Notes under the pieces: model-generated
Told to the model about the DNA's origin: nothing
Databases searched by the model: none
What the model saw: only the letters and a program-made list of their open reading frames with translations
Source: Xylogone sp. PMI_703
Lineage: Eukaryota > Ascomycota > Leotiomycetes
DNA: 64,000 bases
NCBI GenBank assembly: GCA_021399445.1
Contig: JAJTUQ010000009.1
Coordinates: 699,501-763,500, forward strand
Direction of reading: 5' to 3'
Program-made: the position numbers and the translations under genes
Shown: piece after piece, positions 11,601 through 24,617 of the stretch
Numbering within the stretch: position 1 is the first letter of the stretch
How the letters are laid out: each line of letters opens with the position of its first letter

Positions 11601-13267
11601 CTAGGTTTTAGGATAAGAGCACAACCCAAGACCGCGTATCAATATATCTTGGTACTCACTGCGTTTAATAATCTCGATAACTCTTTGATACTTCCTAAAA
11701 CACCCACTATCGCCACTACCATCGACTATTCCGAGAGCATCACACGCTGTTTGGAGAGGTAGAAAAGCCGAAGTGGCCCCAAATAATTTCATTTTCTCCT
11801 GCGTCAAGTATTCAACACTTTGCAAAATATTCGCCGACATCTCTATAATCTTTGTAGATATATATTCACTTTCGGGAATCTGGCCATCTACTTGTAGTTC
11901 TCTTTCTCTCAGACTTGGGTATTGCTCTCGAAGTTGTCGGATATTTGCGATACATATAATCCAGAATGCCCAAAAGTGAGTGAGAGAGTTTGCAACGGTG
12001 ATATTGGAAAACCAGAGGTAAGTTTCGTCACCAACCCCTGACCTGGTCCACCACAATGACATTTCGGAGCTGGTCAAGACCTGCTCATACCATTTGCTAA
12101 GGCGATCGAGGATTTCAACAAGCTGACTAATAGAAACGCTAACCGTGATTAGTGCTATATCGACCGATTTTAGTTTTGCATTATCAAGTCTCTCCAGAAT
12201 TGCTGGAATTATACTACCATCATTAAAAAGAGCCTGGAGTGGTGTTACAGGAATGTAGCAGAACGGTTCGATCTTCCACCTTTCCACTGCTAAAAAGGTG
12301 GGTGTTCGAGTAGCAAAAGCATGAAGAACCTTTAGGTTGTTAGATGAAAATTCATGGCAGGGGGAAGAAGCCTTGCCTACAAGGAGTGGCCTGAATCCAG
12401 TAAATAGTCTGTGGGAGATTCCGAAAGCATAGAAACTGGGTTGTTGTAGTTGTATCAGTTCGCTAATCCCAACTGCATGGACTACACTGCTAACACTAGA
12501 TGTGGGAAGTAACATCTGTAAATGAGTTCGTTAGCATATCCATTTGCATTGCTGGATCGGGTTAAACAAGACCTCTGACAAGAATAGGCACATGATAGCT
12601 GCGGCTAGCTCATTGAAAGCAGATTTGCTGGCGTGCTTGATGTTCTTTTGTAGCGCCTGTAGAGCCGAGCATTGTGCCTCTAATGCATCTGAGGCCGGGG
12701 CTCGACCCTCAGAGCCTCTAGCGACGATTGAAATCCCAAGTGCTTTGATTGCGGAGTCAAGATACTCATTTCCTCCATTTCCAGCCAGAGATGGGAGCAC
12801 CTCTATCCACGTTCCGCATATTCGAGATTGGGACAGGCTCGAGGTATTGCTAGATAGTGAAAGCTCGTTTTCAGGGATAAAATTCTGAGCACATAATGAG
12901 ATTACATCACACAGCGGCCAGCTCAATGGGCGCACGATAGATGAGTAATCAATACGTATCTTCGTCAACTTGGCTGACTTTCTGAATTCCCGTCTCTTCG
13001 TCGTGTGGTCTTGTGTTCTAATGGACCCTGTAGGACGTGGCGATGATACCTGGGGAGGGCGAAAGATTAGATCGGATTGGTAGCCCGAACACTTACGACC
13101 CTTTAACATGCATTGAGAACAGAATGGACGCTTCCCATCACACTATAAAGTGGAGCAGTTAGTCAGCTCACAAAGCTGTCCCAAGGCTTATGAGAGAGGG
13201 GCAGGTAGCCTACACCGAGCTTTCTTAGCCTGCACTGCTGACACACATTCAACTGCCGAATTCTCAT
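11601..13267 (-). CDS. Zn2Cys6 transcription factor (Fungal_trans_2 type)
   Basis: Exons (minus) 13267-13214, 13142-12573 and 12515-11601; introns 71 and 57 bp; 512 aa. The first intron splits the DNA-binding cluster: CQQCRLRKLG ends exon 1 and CDGKRPFCSQCMLKGRKC opens exon 2, giving the canonical CX2CX6CX6CX2CX6C spacing. The short first exon is only 54 bp, so a frame-by-frame scan misses it. The second junction joins CLFLSE to MLLPTSSVSSVVHA, typical of the PF11951 activation region, which continues to the stop at 11601. It is a nuclear regulator; no target is evident, although the bZIP gene lies 1.5 kb away on the same strand. An optional intron around 13047 (GTATCA) cannot be excluded. 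Confidence 0.88.
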
Positions 13268-14814
13268 TCTTTCACCATTGACTGTGGTTGTTCTCCATGA
13301 AATGCGCACTGAATCTTAGGAACACCTTCAGCACTGTGAGATGAGCCAGGCATTAAGTGCTTGGCGGTATAAGATTCCAGGAACTGTATAGATATAGCTT
13401 CTTCCGGTAGTGGCTCAGACTAATCTTGTTTAGGGATTATTCGCCGCCAAGCAAAATACCCGTGCGCCAATGAATCTTGACCTACATTTTCTTGGTCTGG
13501 CTTCTCAGTCACTGTTTCATCCGACTTGTTCAATAGTATTGGATCCACCTCATCCACAATACCTGCCTGCGGCCGTGACCGCTGCGCATCTGATACTTAT
13601 GCGGATCACGGATGTCACTGTCTGTAAGCAATAGGTCCTATTACCACCTAGCATACTCGTGCTCTGCTTCGGCAGGGTCCTTTTCTTCGCAAAGGCGTTT
13701 CTACGCTTCATCCTTATATTATTTAAAATTGCTAGTTCCATCCTTTCGTGTCGTTTGACTTCCCAAATCTCCAACCAAACTCAGCGGCGCACCCAAGCAA
13801 ATGTTAATGCTATAGGTCCTATGGCCTTACCATTTTACGAAAAATATTAGTTGAATAGGCATATAGACCGGAAGAATGGCTGTACTTCGTGTACAAACCA
13901 CTATGATCGCTTTCTAATTAGTATTCTGAATGAAAATAAACTCCTAGTTCGTTTAACTTCAATTTAACAGCGAAAACATTTATTTGAGGATCCATTGAGT
14001 TAATTCATTTTTAGCATTAGTTAGTATGAAGATCTACAACACAACAATTTTGAGCATTTCAGAGTAAAATATAGTAACTAACCACCTTTTTAGAGTACTT
14101 CTAGAGTTAGTGAACTACTTATATAAGGTTGTGATAACATACAAAGCTACGCTTCCCTTCTATTTCCTTTGATAATCAACAACCGCTACTCTTTGTACGG
14201 TGGCAAGTCATAGTGGAAGGGAGCAGTCTATCATTCTTCTTCCAGTATTAAAAGACCACAGGGTTGTCTAAAAGCCTAGGACTATTATTCGTGATAATCA
14301 CAGTGGCCGAGCATCTTAGATTGGCGATTGACATTCAATTGATTCCAGCAATAAGTGATAAACCTGAATGAGTCTTTTCACGGTCGCGCCGGCCGGTCTC
14401 ATTGGAAAGAGCACGGCTGTCAGTTGAAAAATTGGGCAAATTGGATGCTTAACCCTCCAGCAAAGGAATAATATTTCGGAAGAGAGACTTGATAGGTGGC
14501 TATTCGATCGTATTATCTTCAATATCTATGCACAAAGTTAATACCGAGAAATCATTGATGGCCAACCTAGACTCTCTTACCATCCAAAGTAGTTTTACGC
14601 AATTAGCTTCTTATTATGTGTACAGCGAGTAGCGTCATCACTTATGCGCACGCGCTCACCAGCGCAAGAATCTGACTTTTTGGCAGGCCGCCGCCGCATT
14701 GCAGTAATAGCATGGCAACTAGCGCCATGTTGGAACGACCCTGCTGCCGCATAAATCTATTTTGACTTGCCAATACAATCATCAATGTCGAGAGGTTTGG
14801 AAGCTATAGTCTTG
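13268..14814. other. Intergenic, partly AT-rich
   Basis: About 1.5 kb without a supported gene. The part near 13850-14130 is AT-rich and carries GAGGATCCAT and GAAGATCTA words like those in the 2.9-3.1 kb block, suggesting relics of the same repeat family. A 68-codon minus-strand frame at 14522-14316 has no support. Confidence 0.4.
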
Positions 14815-16252
14815 TTACTTTATCCTCTTTAGATAGGTGCCATATCCGGCCAGCCGAGGTAATTGGGGGGTTGAACTCACCTCACTTTGAACCCTCATCT
14901 TAATCGACAAGATCGCCTTATCCATACCTATTATGTCTGGGTGACTCTCTGCGTCTGTGAACGACTCAATGCCTGCTCGCAAGATATCACCTGCCGTGTA
15001 ACACTCTGTGCCCAAGATACTTTCTGTGATTTTCAGTATCTCCTCGTGGAATCCCCTCCGCTCCAAGTCACTCCACTGACTCGACGCATTGAACACATCT
15101 GCAACCACCCGCGGCAGCCTTCTACTGCGGCTCAATCTCTGCTCGTTAGTCAGAGACGATGACTCTCCAAAGCCAGCGGTATAATATGCCGTGACCAGCG
15201 CGTCAAAACTGTCAAAACCTGCACTTCGAGCGCATTCCACTAGGTACTCAACACGTTCGCCAAGCTTGTTTGGTTTTGGAGGTGCTGGATAATACCCTGA
15301 TGCAACCGGCCCTGTGTCCTGGGTCACATTGTAGCCTGGTGGCGTTTCACCAAGATGGTTTGTGAGAGGAAAGCTATTTGAACCATTTTTGGTTTGTGTA
15401 TTCACCTCGGCCTTCCAGGTATTTATGGGGAGACTTGGCGTATGCGGCAGAACCTCATCGTCCCGTGTGAAAGCCTGTTCCGACCTGAAAGTAGGGCGTA
15501 GCAGCTTCTTGTCGAATGTCTCGACGACCTCTCGTACAAAGCCTGCGGGTGGCATATTTAAAAGTCCATTGGCTCCCTCACTTCTCTGATCTAAGTGAAC
15601 TTCGTGTTCCGTACGGGTGTGGAGACTTTTTCGTGTTTGGGTCTGCTGGTGTGAAGTGTATTGCCCTTTCGGGCTTCTGTCCGGTTGGTCCGAGTCTGGT
15701 GAAAAGTGCAGAAACCCCAGCTGCGGAAACCTGTTGCCTTGGGTGCCATACGGAGAGTCTGAGGCTATGCTGTTACATACAGCCCATTCGTAAGCGTTGT
15801 GCTGTAGTGTTTGGGTTTGCGAATGCTGGGACTGCGGCGTCCTGAAACCGGATGATGCTGGGGTTGGGGGGGCTTCAGGTAGACTCGGCCTTGACAGTAG
15901 CATTTCTGCAATGTTACAATTCTGTCCATGATCATCCATCTGGGTGTCTAGTAATCGTCGCTCATATAAATTAACGGTCGCTTGGAGGTTCTCAACACGT
16001 GTTTTCATACGTTGGCCTAGGTAAGCAAGCTCGCTTGATTAATAGACTGCGCAGCTTCCATTCAGACTCTTACTTACGATAGCTTCTCTGAGCAATTCTG
16101 TTTTGTAGTTTTTTCTTTTCCGTTGGGTTGTCGGCTTTGCTTTGGCTACCCTCCGGATTGACTGAGCTGGCTCCTCCTGAGGAAGAGTGGGGCGATATTC
16201 TTGCACTCATGAATCTCGTTGGCACCTCAAGCTCTGGTGATGAAGACATCAT
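14815..16252 (-). CDS. bZIP transcription factor
   Basis: Exons (minus) 16252-16078 and 16016-14815; intron 61 bp with GTAAGT donor and CTAG acceptor; 458 aa. The junction completes the basic region: exon 1 ends KLQNRIAQRSY and exon 2 continues RQRMKTRVENLQ, giving the NRxAQRxxR signature followed by a short zipper-like stretch. The C-terminal part (GFDSFDALVTAYYTAGF, then a region of WSDLERRGFHEEIL type) is the conserved tail of fungal bZIP regulators often found by secondary-metabolite genes. A GTGAGT near 14884 could mark a further intron that would change only the last 25 or so residues. Nuclear; target genes unknown. Confidence 0.88.
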
Positions 16253-17848
16253 GCAAAGGTTAAGAAGTTCTTAGAAAGCAGTAATGATCGTTTCAAGCCG
16301 AGGCCGGCATGCAGCGGAGGGTCATACGCAGATAAGATTACTGTATGTAATTGGGGCTCACAAAGCCGGAAAAAGGCATCCGCCTTAACTTTTCAAGGGG
16401 TCACAAGCGTCAACTCAGGCATTGTAGATATTTTATCATTCTGATCACTTCCACTTCCGTGCCAGGAAGAATAAGCCTAATAGCTATGATTCCTATGGTT
16501 GTGGACCCGGCTATAATTGTGCTAAAGGTTCTTTGTGGCGAGGTTGTATTACGGATTAGCGTTGCATGAACGCTAACGTTGTAAGACGTCTAGACTCCAA
16601 TGTACGTTAGCTTTGCCAATATTGGTAATAGCCTCCAAATAAGGAATACGCTTATCTTAAGGCTTACACCCCTTACACTGCCAGGACAAGGTCATGTGCA
16701 TCCTAATCCTCCTGAACATTGTACGCCTACATCATGATCAGAATACGAGTTTCCTTTTTATTTATTCTTCTATACCATTTCAGCCACTCTATGAAAATGG
16801 AATTCACGGGTAGCGCACTATACCATTCAAATATTTCCATAAGATCTCTTCTCCAAGTAAACGAGGATACTGGCTCTACTTTGGCACAAACCACAAATAA
16901 GGTAAAAATTTCCACTATTTACAGGGGGCCTTGTTCAACTCTGCTTTTAAATAATTTCCCCAACTTGGTCTGAACTTAGTGTGAATTTTAGCGATTTTAT
17001 GCACACTTTATGACGGTTGTAAAAGAGTAGTAAATTACCGTATCTAGTTAGGTAAAGCTTAGTAGATCGAATCCCACTTTACAAGCCTTTGGCATGTACC
17101 TTAGTATTTCAAGTGGCAACTAGGAGTATCCCGCTAACTAGCGACCTACACCCAGGGAATGCTTATCCACATCTCGCTTTACTGCTTATTAGTCTTCCTT
17201 TATTCCGTGCACAAAGTGCCCTGACAGGTAGTTGATAAAGACCCATCCTTACCTCAAATCTGGTGGCGAGAATTTGCAGTACGTTGCTTATAAACACCAC
17301 TAGGCACTATACTATGTGTCTACGGATTATTGGCCGATGGCTAACATTATCCTTCAGACATTTTGGGGGTAAGCCTGAGCAGCTATCCGCCTCTGGCGTG
17401 AGCTGTAGACGGTATCATCCTCTGGAGGAGTGCATATCACACTCGGCCTGGTGCCTGTATGGGCGCTTCAGGTAGAGTGCGGTGGACCACTCCTTGGGGA
17501 ACTCAGGGGGCAACTACTGCTACTATATTGAGACGTTACTTGCTCTTTGAAAAGAGCACTGGTGTAATAGATATCACAAATATGTCTATCCCGGAGTCCC
17601 ACTTTTTAGTCTTGTCATGCTTTTCAGAAATAATATATTTAATAATACTCAGAATATTGTCAATGCTGCATGCCTAATGCTGATTTACAATCGCATACTT
17701 CAAAACACGATGATTGCTCTGTTGCTACAGAGATAAACCAACAGATAGAACAAGTGCATTGCTATGAACGAAAGGAATGAGTAGATATTCACAAAGTCTG
17801 TATCAGCTATGTTATGGCCACACATTCTTTGCTAGATCTCAGGATTTA
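16253..17848. other. Intergenic, no gene seen
   Basis: Promoter side of the bZIP gene and about 1.4 kb of further sequence. Short frames at 17263 and 17459 (plus) have no recognisable features. Confidence 0.45.
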
Positions 17849-18393
17849 TCATGTAGCAAACACCCACATCGAATGTACGTCGTCGTTGTAGGGACTGTCT
17901 CGTTGGAGATCGTTGCTGCCTGGATAGGTGAATGTCCAGCCGCCTGCATTTTCAGGGCAGCCCGCAACACTATAAAATATTAGGATTTATTTTCTATAGA
18001 TTCTGCAATGTTGTAAATCTTACGGCCATATAATAACTCCAGTGCCTTGGTCCGGCCCAATTGAGGAAAGGGTAGTGTCCCAGGGAGCCTAGACTCGGTC
18101 AGATAACAGAAATAAAGACCCCATAGACACATACCGTAATTGGAATGCAGGTATTCAGTGGCTGGACTGCGTAACCGCAGTTTCCTGAAAAACCAGCATC
18201 GGAGCAGAAGTAAACCTGGGTAGGGACTTTGTCAGAGTTTGATCGAATAAAGGTGTATCCCTGGAGGACTTACACCGCCAACAGTTCTCTTCTCTAGGGA
18301 TTCAACTTCTGTAGCTGACATAGGAGCGGGGACCGGATTGGCAGAGGTAGTAGAGCCCAAGGCGGCAAACAAAGCTAAGATAGTGATCTTCAT
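17849..18393 (-). CDS. Small secreted cysteine-rich protein with Kex2 site (copy A)
   Basis: Exons (minus) 18393-18274, 18215-18135, 18088-18024 and 17969-17849; introns 58, 46 and 54 bp, all GT-AG with branch points such as CTCTGAC; 128 aa. N-terminus MKITILALFAALGSTTSA is a signal peptide, then a pro-region ends at LEKR, a Kex2-type site, followed by TVGG. The mature part has cysteines in VYFCSDAGFSGNCGY, NTCIP and AGCPENAGG. It is clearly paralogous to the plus-strand gene at 20883 (shared LEKRTVGG, C-D-GxCGYxVQPL, PW-LSS-GPDxGT) but ends earlier. All exons are short, so it escapes ORF scanning. Likely extracellular; function unknown, effector-like. Confidence 0.8.
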
Positions 18394-20882
18394 CTTCGTC
18401 GCTTCGAGGAATAGTTTAGATAATCCGACGATGGAAATTTGTGTATAAGCCTCACCTGGGAATCACAGCGCGACTAGGCTTAGTTTATATAGGAGATCTA
18501 TATAGTACCCAAGTCGCAACAACTTGCCGTTCTAGCCCTCGTTCACAATACTAATGCTTCCCTGGTACGACTCCGTAATTCTGGTCATATGCACATGGAA
18601 CCTCCTTTTAACAATGTTCCTCGAGATTAATGGCTGTTGTCGTAATGTTTTACTCTCCGTCTACAACTTGATTCTGCCTGACTGTACGACCGGTACGTAA
18701 AATACCGCCCTCTCTGCTGACTGGATTGAAATCCATTTAGATTCGGCGTAGTAGCACGGCCGTAGTAAGTGCTGCAGCGCTAGTTTTACATACAGTTTCA
18801 AGTTTCAAATACTCATGTGAATTGCAAAAGGAGAACTCCACTTACGTGGCTTATTAATTTACTATATATCCGACATCTCCTCTATCATAATATTAATAAG
18901 TGAGATCACGTAAGGTGGGTAGGGGTTCTGGTCTCTCCGGGGAGATAAGCTTATTGCATGAGAAGCGGTATAATAATAAGACTATAGGTACTCCCTTATA
19001 TGTTCGGAAAAAGTATATAATAAACTAGGAATTTGCGCATTACTCCACTTAGAATCAATGTTCTAGAATCTTACAAGCTAATATCATTCTGGCCGTCAGC
19101 ACTATTAATAATTGTAGTATAAAATGGTGAATGGAGGGCCAGGACCAGATTCCGAACCTGCCGATACCTGCTAGGACCAAGAGTATAGTGACATTCCGAC
19201 TTATGCACAGCCAAGGGAGTATATTTGCCAAATATGGTGTAGTGAAAGCTTACATTCCGTGGAGGCTGACGTGGCGTTGGGTCTGACTGTACAACGTTAA
19301 GAGTTGCCGTTCCTGACCATCTGATTTATCCTTGGATAGCATCCTTGGCTTGCAGGTCCCAAAAGCTTAGCGCAATGTCGGAATTAATGATACGTACCAA
19401 GCATATACCAAAGGGGAAATAAGATGTCTGTGCACATTCGCGGAATACTTAATGATGGTACACTTTAAATAATCTTAGAGCTGAGCGCTATCGCTTATTA
19501 CAGGAGATGGATAGTGATTGTGGGTCTAGCAATCATCTGAGCTGCTCTCGGGTACTTGCTCCCTTCAACGTAATATCAAGGATTAGAACATGCCACCCAC
19601 ATGCCGAGATATGCATTTTCCCTTCTTTCTTTTCCCCCCGGTAATCAAATAGCAGTTACTGTAGTCCTATTTTGGACGTAGGCTATAGGCTAAGAGACGA
19701 AAATATGTAAAAGAAAGCAATTAACAAACTTGACTATATTAGGTTAAGCGTACATTTCACATAAAATTCACTATACTGATAATCTCGATATTATAATATA
19801 TCTGGGCTGCACGGATTCTGTCGTTATAAAGAGTTTACAATGTATACAGCTAAATAGCTAATTCCAGGTGCTTTTCTACTACTGAGCGCAGGCTGCCGCG
19901 CACTTTACTACTGGCGGAATACTCCGTATTACGAGATAGCGGTTAAAAAACAATTGGCTAATGAATACGAGAGTAATTAGCTGGCGAGTAAAGGATAGTT
20001 ATCCACTGGTCTCGATTCTAAATTTATAACATTGTTTAATATCTTTTTGGTTAGCTTCTGACCTCTTTCAAGAGGAATTATCCTAGACCATATCACAAAC
20101 ACGCTTACTACCCACACAAATGGTCACAGCTAAGCTTATGGCGAATAGACAAGGTTCGTACGGAGGTCACGGTAAAATGTCTTAAGACTGCCCTAGTGAC
20201 ACTAGTGCTGAATTATGCAATAAAGGTAATTTGGCATGAAGTGATTGATAACAGACCTTACCGTATCGGCTGTCGAACTCGGAAGTACTGTAACTAGTTG
20301 TCAACCCGTCTTACACGTTTGGAATCATTAGTCCAGGGGTATATGCTTAAACCGTGTCGCCACACGCCCTCTAGCAACCTTTCCCGCTAATTCAATTTAT
20401 CCAGGCCCCACAGCGACTGACAGCCAAAGCAATATGCTAATAAGCCTCCTTAGCCAGAGTGCCAGACCATTCATTTAGTGGGTACTGTAGACTATTACAT
20501 ACAGGGCTTGTACCGGTCTATTACCACAGCTTTATGTGATGCCGAAGCAGCGACAATAGATTACTGAATAAAGTCATTATCAGAGGCGCTCATATCATCA
20601 TATCATCTTAAGTAATACCCCAAATCGAGTATAATATCTTTCCCTTTCGCGCTTGGAGCTTAGGTAATGTAGATAATTAGCCAGACGAATACGTAGGGGG
20701 CCTGTTGCTTTCACGATCGATCATGAGAACGAACAAGATGACAGTCAACCTGATTCAGTGCTATTTATTTCGTCTTCTTCTTGAACATCCTCTCTCTCTC
20801 AGGGTAAATCATTGCCACTTTGACCCAAACTTACCTCGTATCACCCAATTACTTTCTCGAGTTCTCCCTGGTTGAACCGACA
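18394..20882. other. Shared 2.5-kb upstream region of the divergent secreted-protein pair
   Basis: No gene detected. The two paralogous genes point away from each other across this stretch, so it would hold both promoters. Composition is mixed to AT-rich, with no clear repeat. Confidence 0.4.
18484..18491 (-). promoter_or_regulatory. TATA box candidate for copy A
   Basis: TATATAAA on the minus strand, about 90 bp upstream of the ATG at 18393. Confidence 0.4.
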
Positions 20883-21573
20883 ATGAAGTCTTCTACCTTG
20901 AATCTGATTGCCTGGGCTTCTATCTTTACCAGCATCTATGCTGGGTCTGTCCTAGATACGTTACTCACCAGTTCAACTGACATCAAAAGTAACCTTGAAA
21001 AACGCACTGTTGGTGGGGTACGTCATGTTGGGGTGGCATCCAACTTAATCCTGAACGCTAACACGCCTCAGATCTACATTTGTACTGATGCCAACTGGAA
21101 GGGGGACTGCGGATACAAGGTGCAGCCTTTGGCAGAGTGCATCCAGTTGACCTCTCCATGGTAAGTCATGGAAAAGTATTTCTTTATAAGAGGGCAACGT
21201 CACTCATGGGGCAAAAGGCAATGGCAACTCTCATCTTTCGGACCTGACAAAGGCACCATTTGTGTCGTTTACAAGTAAGTTTAGACTGCGCTGGTCTTCA
21301 TTTCACGGATTGTTAATAAACCCCAGCACCGGGAACTGTGGCATTAACGATCCGACCCCGTACAACACTGCTACAATTGTGTGGCCCGGAATTGCCGATC
21401 TCACCTCGATTGGATGGAATGATGCCATTGGAAGCTTCCAATGCTGGGGAGCCAATAGTCCGACTGAGGAATGCGTGCCATCTGTGCCAGACCCACACAT
21501 TTCTTGCTCCTACTGCTGTAACGGATGTGACCTTAGCGGTACTGATTGCTGCCCCGGGGATGCTTTTTGCTAA
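20883..21573 (+). CDS. Small secreted cysteine-rich protein with Kex2 site (copy B)
   Basis: Exons 20883-21160, 21218-21274 and 21327-21573; introns 57 and 52 bp; 193 aa. MKSSTLNLIAWASIFTSIYA is a signal peptide; a short pro-region ends in LEKR followed by TVGG, a Kex2-like processing site. The mature protein has about 16 cysteines, including a C-terminal run CSYCCNGCDLSGTDCCPGD that copy A lacks. No known domain; secreted cysteine-rich protein, effector or cell-wall role possible but not shown. The middle exon is only 57 bp and completes W-Q-W-Q-LSSFGPDKGT, which matches copy A. The frame is open upstream to 20820 without a better start. Confidence 0.85.
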
Positions 21574-22203
21574 ATGTTAGCCCGTAAAGAGTATTTTACG
21601 TGCACCATAGCTGGAATAGCATCTCCATGGAATCCAAGAGAACAATTAAGTCTAGGAAGGGAAGTGGTCTAACATTGGCAACTCTTATATAAATCTATCT
21701 AAATTGTTACGTATTGCAAACTGTGTGGCGCTAAGATTAGAGACAATTATTAATCCGCCTGCTTCTCCATTTTTCCTGTCTACAGTAATCTAAGTGCCAT
21801 AGCTGTAACAAATTTCAAGAATCTTTGTTTTTGTAGTACATAGAATGAAATGCGTTGCTAATCTAGTGCTTAAAAACTTATAGCACTGAATTGACTATTT
21901 CTTTATAAATATAGAATAATGTGATAAATTCTAAACTACTTCTGTACGATACCATATAACTTAGCATAGCCGATATTTATTTAAAGTGGATCAGAAAGGA
22001 CTACTACAGCACTGCAAAACCAAAAGAAGGCTGAAAGTAACACATCCTCTATACGATACTATGACTTCGAACTTTCCGCTTAATAAATCTTCGGTTACAA
22101 TAACTCATACCTTTTGTATTGCGGCGAAGAGAGCAACTTAATATACGATCCGGCTGCGGGACAGTCCTGAGTGCTGGATCTACGAAAGAAGTCGTATGTA
22201 CTC
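21574..22203. other. Intergenic between convergent genes
   Basis: Terminator regions of copy B and of the CE16-like gene; no other gene seen. Confidence 0.45.
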
Positions 22204-23429
22204 TTAGCATATATTAGGACCTGCAAGCAGCTCACGAGAAAGCACTTGAGCTATGACCTGATGCATCGGAGGCCTGATGTGCAGACTATTCAGCCAGAAG
22301 TATTCATTAACGGGCACACCGCAAGAAGTATCGAAGAAATCTGGAGTAGGCGTCCCACTGTTGGACCAAATCAGCATTTTTCTAGTGCTTGCACATTCGG
22401 GGGGTGTGGATTACTTCTCATAAGCTGCGCAGAAGTCAGTGATGTTCTTCAGCCCTGCAGTCTCAGGGAACGTATCCTTATTGTTTAACACCTCGGTGAA
22501 GAGCGCATTGTTATCGAATACCCACACGTTCGTGTCGCTGTGGTTCGCTTTGGTAGCATCAGCAAGCTTCACCAGCATCTGGTTCCACTGAACTATATCC
22601 ACCTTCTCCATCTCCGCGATAGCCGCGCCTCTCGCAACCGTGCCTGGAGAGCGATCTATCGTAGGGACGTTAAGGAAGACGAAATTCCGTGCTCCTACTG
22701 AGTAGAGCTGCGTGACAAGCCCAGCGTACTCGCTGAAGATTTGCTCATTCAGTGAGGTCGTAAAACTAGTACCCCGAGTATATGTATTCCCTACATCATT
22801 AATGCCGATAAAGATGAGGAAGAGCGTATTTCTCCCAGCCCAGTTTGGTGCAGACGGCGCGCTACGGGGTGAGACATAGCCAGGAATGAATTCTCCAGTA
22901 ATCTGCTGCTTAACAGACAAAATAGTCGATGGATTAGTCGGCACGAGGCCGCCGTCTAGCGTAGCACCACCGAAGGCCAAGTTGTACGATAAAAACAAGG
23001 ACGCATTATATGTCACGGTAAGGTAATCAACCCAGTTCTCGCCATCGGCAGACGTGGCTCCCGGGAAGGTACCTAGAGGTTGGGATGGCGACGGAGGCCG
23101 TGATGTAGTAAAGTTAAAGGCTATTCTTATGAGCTTTTACGCAACAGTTGTGGTAAACTTCTTGAAGGTGCAGCGTACTAGTTGTTGTATAGCTATCGCC
23201 ACTAGAAAATAGAGTCAGTATCTTTCATTGGACGTATTCTTCAAACTCTATCTCATAAAGCAGAAAGGCAGAAAAGTAAGTAGGGAGCCGATTACAAGTA
23301 GAAAGCAAATTCTATCTTATTCCATCCTGGCCACTGTGAGGTGGCTGCACAGCTGGCTCGCGCCACCAGCGGAGACGCACCAACCCCTGTGGCCATGAAA
23401 GCTATAAGACTAGTCGTGAGGTACTTCAT
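22204..23429 (-). CDS. Secreted SGNH/GDSL acetylesterase, CE16-like
   Basis: Exons (minus) 23429-23296, 23201-23179, 23120-22415 and 22357-22204; introns 94, 58 and 57 bp; 338 aa. Signal peptide MKYLTTSLIAFMATGVGAS. Exon 2 is a 23-bp micro-exon that carries the nucleophile block: exon 1 ends FAFYF and exon 2 gives GDSYTTT. Block III is IGINDVG. The last exon supplies FWLNSLHIRPPMH with the catalytic histidine; without it the protein would look truncated at a stop at 22411. Length and blocks fit carbohydrate esterase family 16, extracellular enzymes that deacetylate hemicellulose oligosaccharides. Substrate is inferred from family only. Confidence 0.9.
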
Positions 23430-24617
23430 GGCAGCTTACGAAACAAACGAATAATCCATAAAAGTAAAGGGTATGTCAGCCATCTCAAGCCCAAGCCGTA
23501 CCCCGCGGAAGGGATGACATATATATATATATACCATCCCCCCGCATAATACTTGTCATCCAGGCAAAACTGGAGAATATTGTAATTTTAATACGGACCT
23601 CATATATGATTGGGCAAGGATCGCAGGGACCTTATATGGTCAGTTGGGAAGTTATGATTATTTTACTTACCTCATATACCAGGGTTCGAGCAAATGGGAA
23701 CGTCAGATCGGGGGCGGAGTTCAGGGGGTAGGTGACAAATACTATGGGGGTGGGGATAATACTACCCCCTAAATGCATTCCCCCCAGCAGCGTAACAACG
23801 ACGGTTAAAGTGGATGTTTTTGTGGGTATTCCGTGAGATCTGGCAGGGACTACAAAGACCTTATTTGAGTAATGCTTTTACGGAGAAAGTTACCATGGTA
23901 CAGGGGATTGATCAGTCAGATTACAGAATGAGCTTATTTACACTGCTGGGGATGTATTTAGGGGGGGATAGCACAATATCGTTTGCCTGAAAGCGGAGAT
24001 GCTGGAAACCAGTCCTCCATAGTTATAGTAAGTCATAAGCAAACAGCCCGTAGGCTATGGATCGAGGCAGTAGTACCGTAAAATACGGCGGCAAGGCTAG
24101 CCCAGTTGTAAATGAGAAAGCAAATTCCCATTATAGAATAGTGGAATTTTCTGAAGCTGACTTCGCATCGCGAGGATAACACGGCCACGGTCTAGGCTCA
24201 GGATCTTACATTTTTTTTGAATGCAATACGACACTTGGGATCCCTCTTATATCCGCGGGCGACCGGAGAACCGCCGAGTAGGCCCAAGTGCCATCGAGGC
24301 CGCATTTCGATCGTCTCAATCATGCATTGTAGCTTCATTAGCCGGCGTCAGCGACGAGTTGGACTATCCGGAGGCCTGGCTTAGTTGCGAAGATCTCATT
24401 GCGTAGAAGTGGCCCAACGACACAAGTGTTACCTCTTACGGCATCGCATATTTTGCAAGAAGAGAACTGAGGCCTGTTCCTAAGCACAGCATGCTATGGA
24501 GAGGTATTTATATTCGAACCCACATCATAGCCCGCGAGTCCTTCGCAGTCGAAAAAGGAGCGTCACGATCTTGCCTTCTCTGTATCACACGAGGAGCGTC
24601 CTATCAATCTGCCCACC
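23430..24617. other. Divergent promoter region of the CE16-like and beta-helix genes
   Basis: No gene seen. It holds repeated ACCTTATAT/ACCTCATAT words (23600-23690) and G-rich runs around 23710-23960. Confidence 0.4.
23519..23533 (-). promoter_or_regulatory. AT-dinucleotide TATA tract
   Basis: Uninterrupted (AT)n tract about 90 bp upstream of the CE16-like gene start at 23429; plausible TATA element on the minus strand. Confidence 0.4.

Noticed and set aside
22411..23016. Reading the CE16-like gene as a truncated pseudogene ending at 22411
   Set aside because: A GTAATC donor at 22414 and an exon at 22357-22204 restore the catalytic-histidine block in phase, so the gene is complete.
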